Origin: Alexandriicola marinus
Lineage (GTDB): Bacteria; Pseudomonadota; Alphaproteobacteria; Rhodobacterales; Rhodobacteraceae
Assembly (NCBI RefSeq): GCF_004000435.1
Contig: NZ_RBVZ01000002.1
Coordinates: forward strand, 1,126,729 to 1,190,728
Direction of reading: 5' to 3'
Length of the DNA: 64,000 nucleotides
A model generated the notes under the pieces. The model was not told the origin of the DNA and searched no databases. It worked only from the letters and a program-made list of their open reading frames with translations. The translations under genes and the position numbers were made by a program. Below, piece after piece: positions 62,804 through 64,000 of this stretch (position 1 is its first letter; every line of letters begins with the position of its first letter).

Positions 62804-63363
62804 GGATCATCGCAGGCAGACATCGTGGCCTGACACTTGCCGCCGTGGGCGTGGGTGACAAGGGGGCCTCGCTCAGGCCGACGTCGGATCGCGTGCGGGA
62901 GGCGCTGTTCAACGTGCTGACAGGGGGGCGGTTCGGCGATCCGGTGACCGGTGCCCATGTCCTCGATCTGTTTGCAGGAACCGGCGCGCTGGGCCTCGAG
63001 GCATTGTCGCGCGGCGCGGCGCATGCCACCTTTGTCGACGATGGCCGCGTGGCACAGAACCTGATCCGGCAGAACCTGCGCCGCGCCGGGCGTGACGAGG
63101 ACGCCCGGGTTCTGAAGGTCGATGTGCGGTCCCTTCCGACGGCAGAGGAGGGGGCAGATCTTGTCTTTCTCGATCCGCCCTATGCAAAGGGGCTCGGAGC
63201 ACCGGCGCTGGGCGTGGCGCGCGCGCAGGGCTGGATCGCCCCCGGCGCGGTGGTGGTCTGGGAAGAACGTTCTCCGCAACCGCCGCCCGCAGGGTTTTCG
63301 CTGATCGAGCATCGCCGCTATGGCGACGCCCATCTTACCTTTCTCAAGGCGGATCCATCTTGA
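62800..63363 (+). CDS. rsmD: 16S rRNA (guanine966-N2)-methyltransferase
   Basis: The 187-residue enzyme methylates G966 of 16S rRNA. It opens RIIAGRHRGLTL, has SAM motif I LDLFAGTGALGLEALSRGA and the catalytic NPPY-type motif as FLDPPYAKG. GTG at 62800 overlaps the flavoprotein stop (GTGA) and its own stop overlaps the TTG start of the HAD gene (TTGA), so three genes are chained. Confidence 0.95.
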   Translation: MRIIAGRHRGLTLAAVGVGDKGASLRPTSDRVREALFNVLTGGRFGDPVTGAHVLDLFAGTGALGLEALSRGAAHATFVDDGRVAQNLIRQNLRRAGRDEDARVLKVDVRSLPTAEEGADLVFLDPPYAKGLGAPALGVARAQGWIAPGAVVVWEERSPQPPPAGFSLIEHRRYGDAHLTFLKADPS

Positions 63364-63995
63364 AACTCGTGATTTTCGATTGTGACGGCGTCCTTGTGGA
63401 CAGTGAGGGCCCGGTCAACGCGCTCCTTCTCGAGGATCTGAACGCGCGGGGCTTGTCTCTGCGATCCAGGGACATGCAGTCCTTGTTCGTCGGCGGAACG
63501 ATGGAAGGCGTCTTTCGACAGGCGCGCGCCATGGGGGGCGACCTGCCCGACGATTGGGTCGACCGGTTCTATGAAAAGATGTTCGCCCGCCTTTCCCAAG
63601 GCGTGCCGCTGATCGACGGCGTCCTCGATCTTATCGCGGCCGTCGAGGCGACGGGCGCCCAGATCTGGGTCGCCTCTAACGGCCCCTATCAGAAGATGCG
63701 CCATACCCTTGCGCCTCACGGGCTGTGGGACAGGTTCGATGGCCGCATCATGAGCCGTGAGGATTTCGCGCCGAAACCCGCGCCGGACATGATCCTTCAC
63801 GCGATGGCGCAGGTCGGTGCGGACCGGTCCGAGACCGTATTTGTCGACGATAGCGCGACCGGATGTGCGGCAGGGATCGCCGCCGGGGTCCGGACAATCA
63901 GCTATGCAGGCGAGACACCGGCGGCCATCCTTGCCGAGGCGGGCGCCGAACCGGTAGCGTCGATGGCGGAGGTCCGGCATCTGCTTGGTCTGTAA
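63360..63995 (+). CDS. HAD-family phosphatase (phosphoglycolate phosphatase/beta-PGM-like)
   Basis: The 211-residue protein has HAD motif I FDCDGVLVDSEGPVN, motif II in VASNGPYQKM, motif III Lys in FAPKPAPDM and motif IV FVDDSATGCAAGIAAG. The helical C1 cap is small. Likely a phosphoglycolate- or sugar-phosphatase; substrate is not decided. Start is TTG at 63360 in the rsmD stop (TTGA). It is complete and ends five bases before the window end. Confidence 0.88.
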   Translation: MKLVIFDCDGVLVDSEGPVNALLLEDLNARGLSLRSRDMQSLFVGGTMEGVFRQARAMGGDLPDDWVDRFYEKMFARLSQGVPLIDGVLDLIAAVEATGAQIWVASNGPYQKMRHTLAPHGLWDRFDGRIMSREDFAPKPAPDMILHAMAQVGADRSETVFVDDSATGCAAGIAAGVRTISYAGETPAAILAEAGAEPVASMAEVRHLLGL

Positions 63996-64000
63996 CGGCC

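Overview
The window is an ordinary, densely coded chromosomal segment from a GC-rich alphaproteobacterium, most likely Rhodobacteraceae (Roseobacter group). Pointers are the Rhodobacter-type porin, the DUF3576-leuS-lptE-holA gene order, an MbfA iron exporter behind an Irr-type ICE box, DUF2794, a PpaA/AerR-like B12-binding regulator, and frequent ATGA/GTGA/TTGA stop-start overlaps. I see no tRNA, rRNA, insertion sequence, prophage, integrase or CRISPR array, and base composition looks even throughout. Assignments come from reading motifs and family resemblance, not from database searches.

Layout. 1-4.25 kb: a partial glutathione S-transferase, then yjbH, a YjbF-like lipoprotein gene and two paralogous secreted/membrane microproteins. 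4.28-8.9 kb (minus): DUF3576 lipoprotein, leuS, lptE, holA. 9-10.1 kb: porin. 10.3-13.4 kb: YggS-type PLP protein, MFS transporter, asd. 13.5-15.6 kb (minus): beta-carbonic anhydrase, SbtA bicarbonate permease and an SbtB-type PII-like protein, together an inorganic-carbon cassette. 15.7-18.8 kb: a small helical protein, M17 aminopeptidase, NlpC/P60 protein, DUF2794. 19-26.1 kb: I78-type inhibitor, the glutathione-dependent formaldehyde pathway (adhC and fghA about 5 kb apart), a serine hydrolase, an NYN-LOTUS protein, TetR, MbfA and an AEC carrier. 26.1-28.5 kb: cupin, DUF188, VOC, DUF4199 and a membrane-anchored LuxR-type regulator. 28.6-34.5 kb: EamA exporter, HAD phosphatase, ornithine cyclodeaminase-family protein, alpha/beta hydrolase, zapE, membrane-anchored NYN nuclease, cobO. 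34.6-41.2 kb: B12-binding regulator, ThDP enzyme, FMN reductase, MaoC-like dehydratase, then the two halves of MnmC as separate divergent genes and a second EamA transporter. 41.2-46.6 kb: lytic transglycosylase, dapA, YcaQ-type glycosylase, K+ channel, smpB. 46.6-52 kb: a 70-residue protein, LysR, sseA with an aminotransferase, then amtB-glnK. 52.3-58.2 kb: PBP1A-type bifunctional penicillin-binding protein, a small secreted protein, and a type I secretion ABC/HlyD pair with no visible substrate. 58.2-64 kb: RidA, GDPD, FemAB-like acyltransferase, pterin dehydratase, peroxiredoxin, ferredoxin-reductase-like flavoprotein, rsmD, HAD phosphatase.

Most genes are core metabolism, envelope biogenesis and transport. 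The points most worth pursuing are the carbonic anhydrase-SbtA-SbtB operon in what looks like a heterotrophic lineage, the tandem microproteins after yjbH/yjbF, the ICE box before mbfA, the split MnmC, and the B12-sensor gene beside the corrinoid adenosyltransferase.
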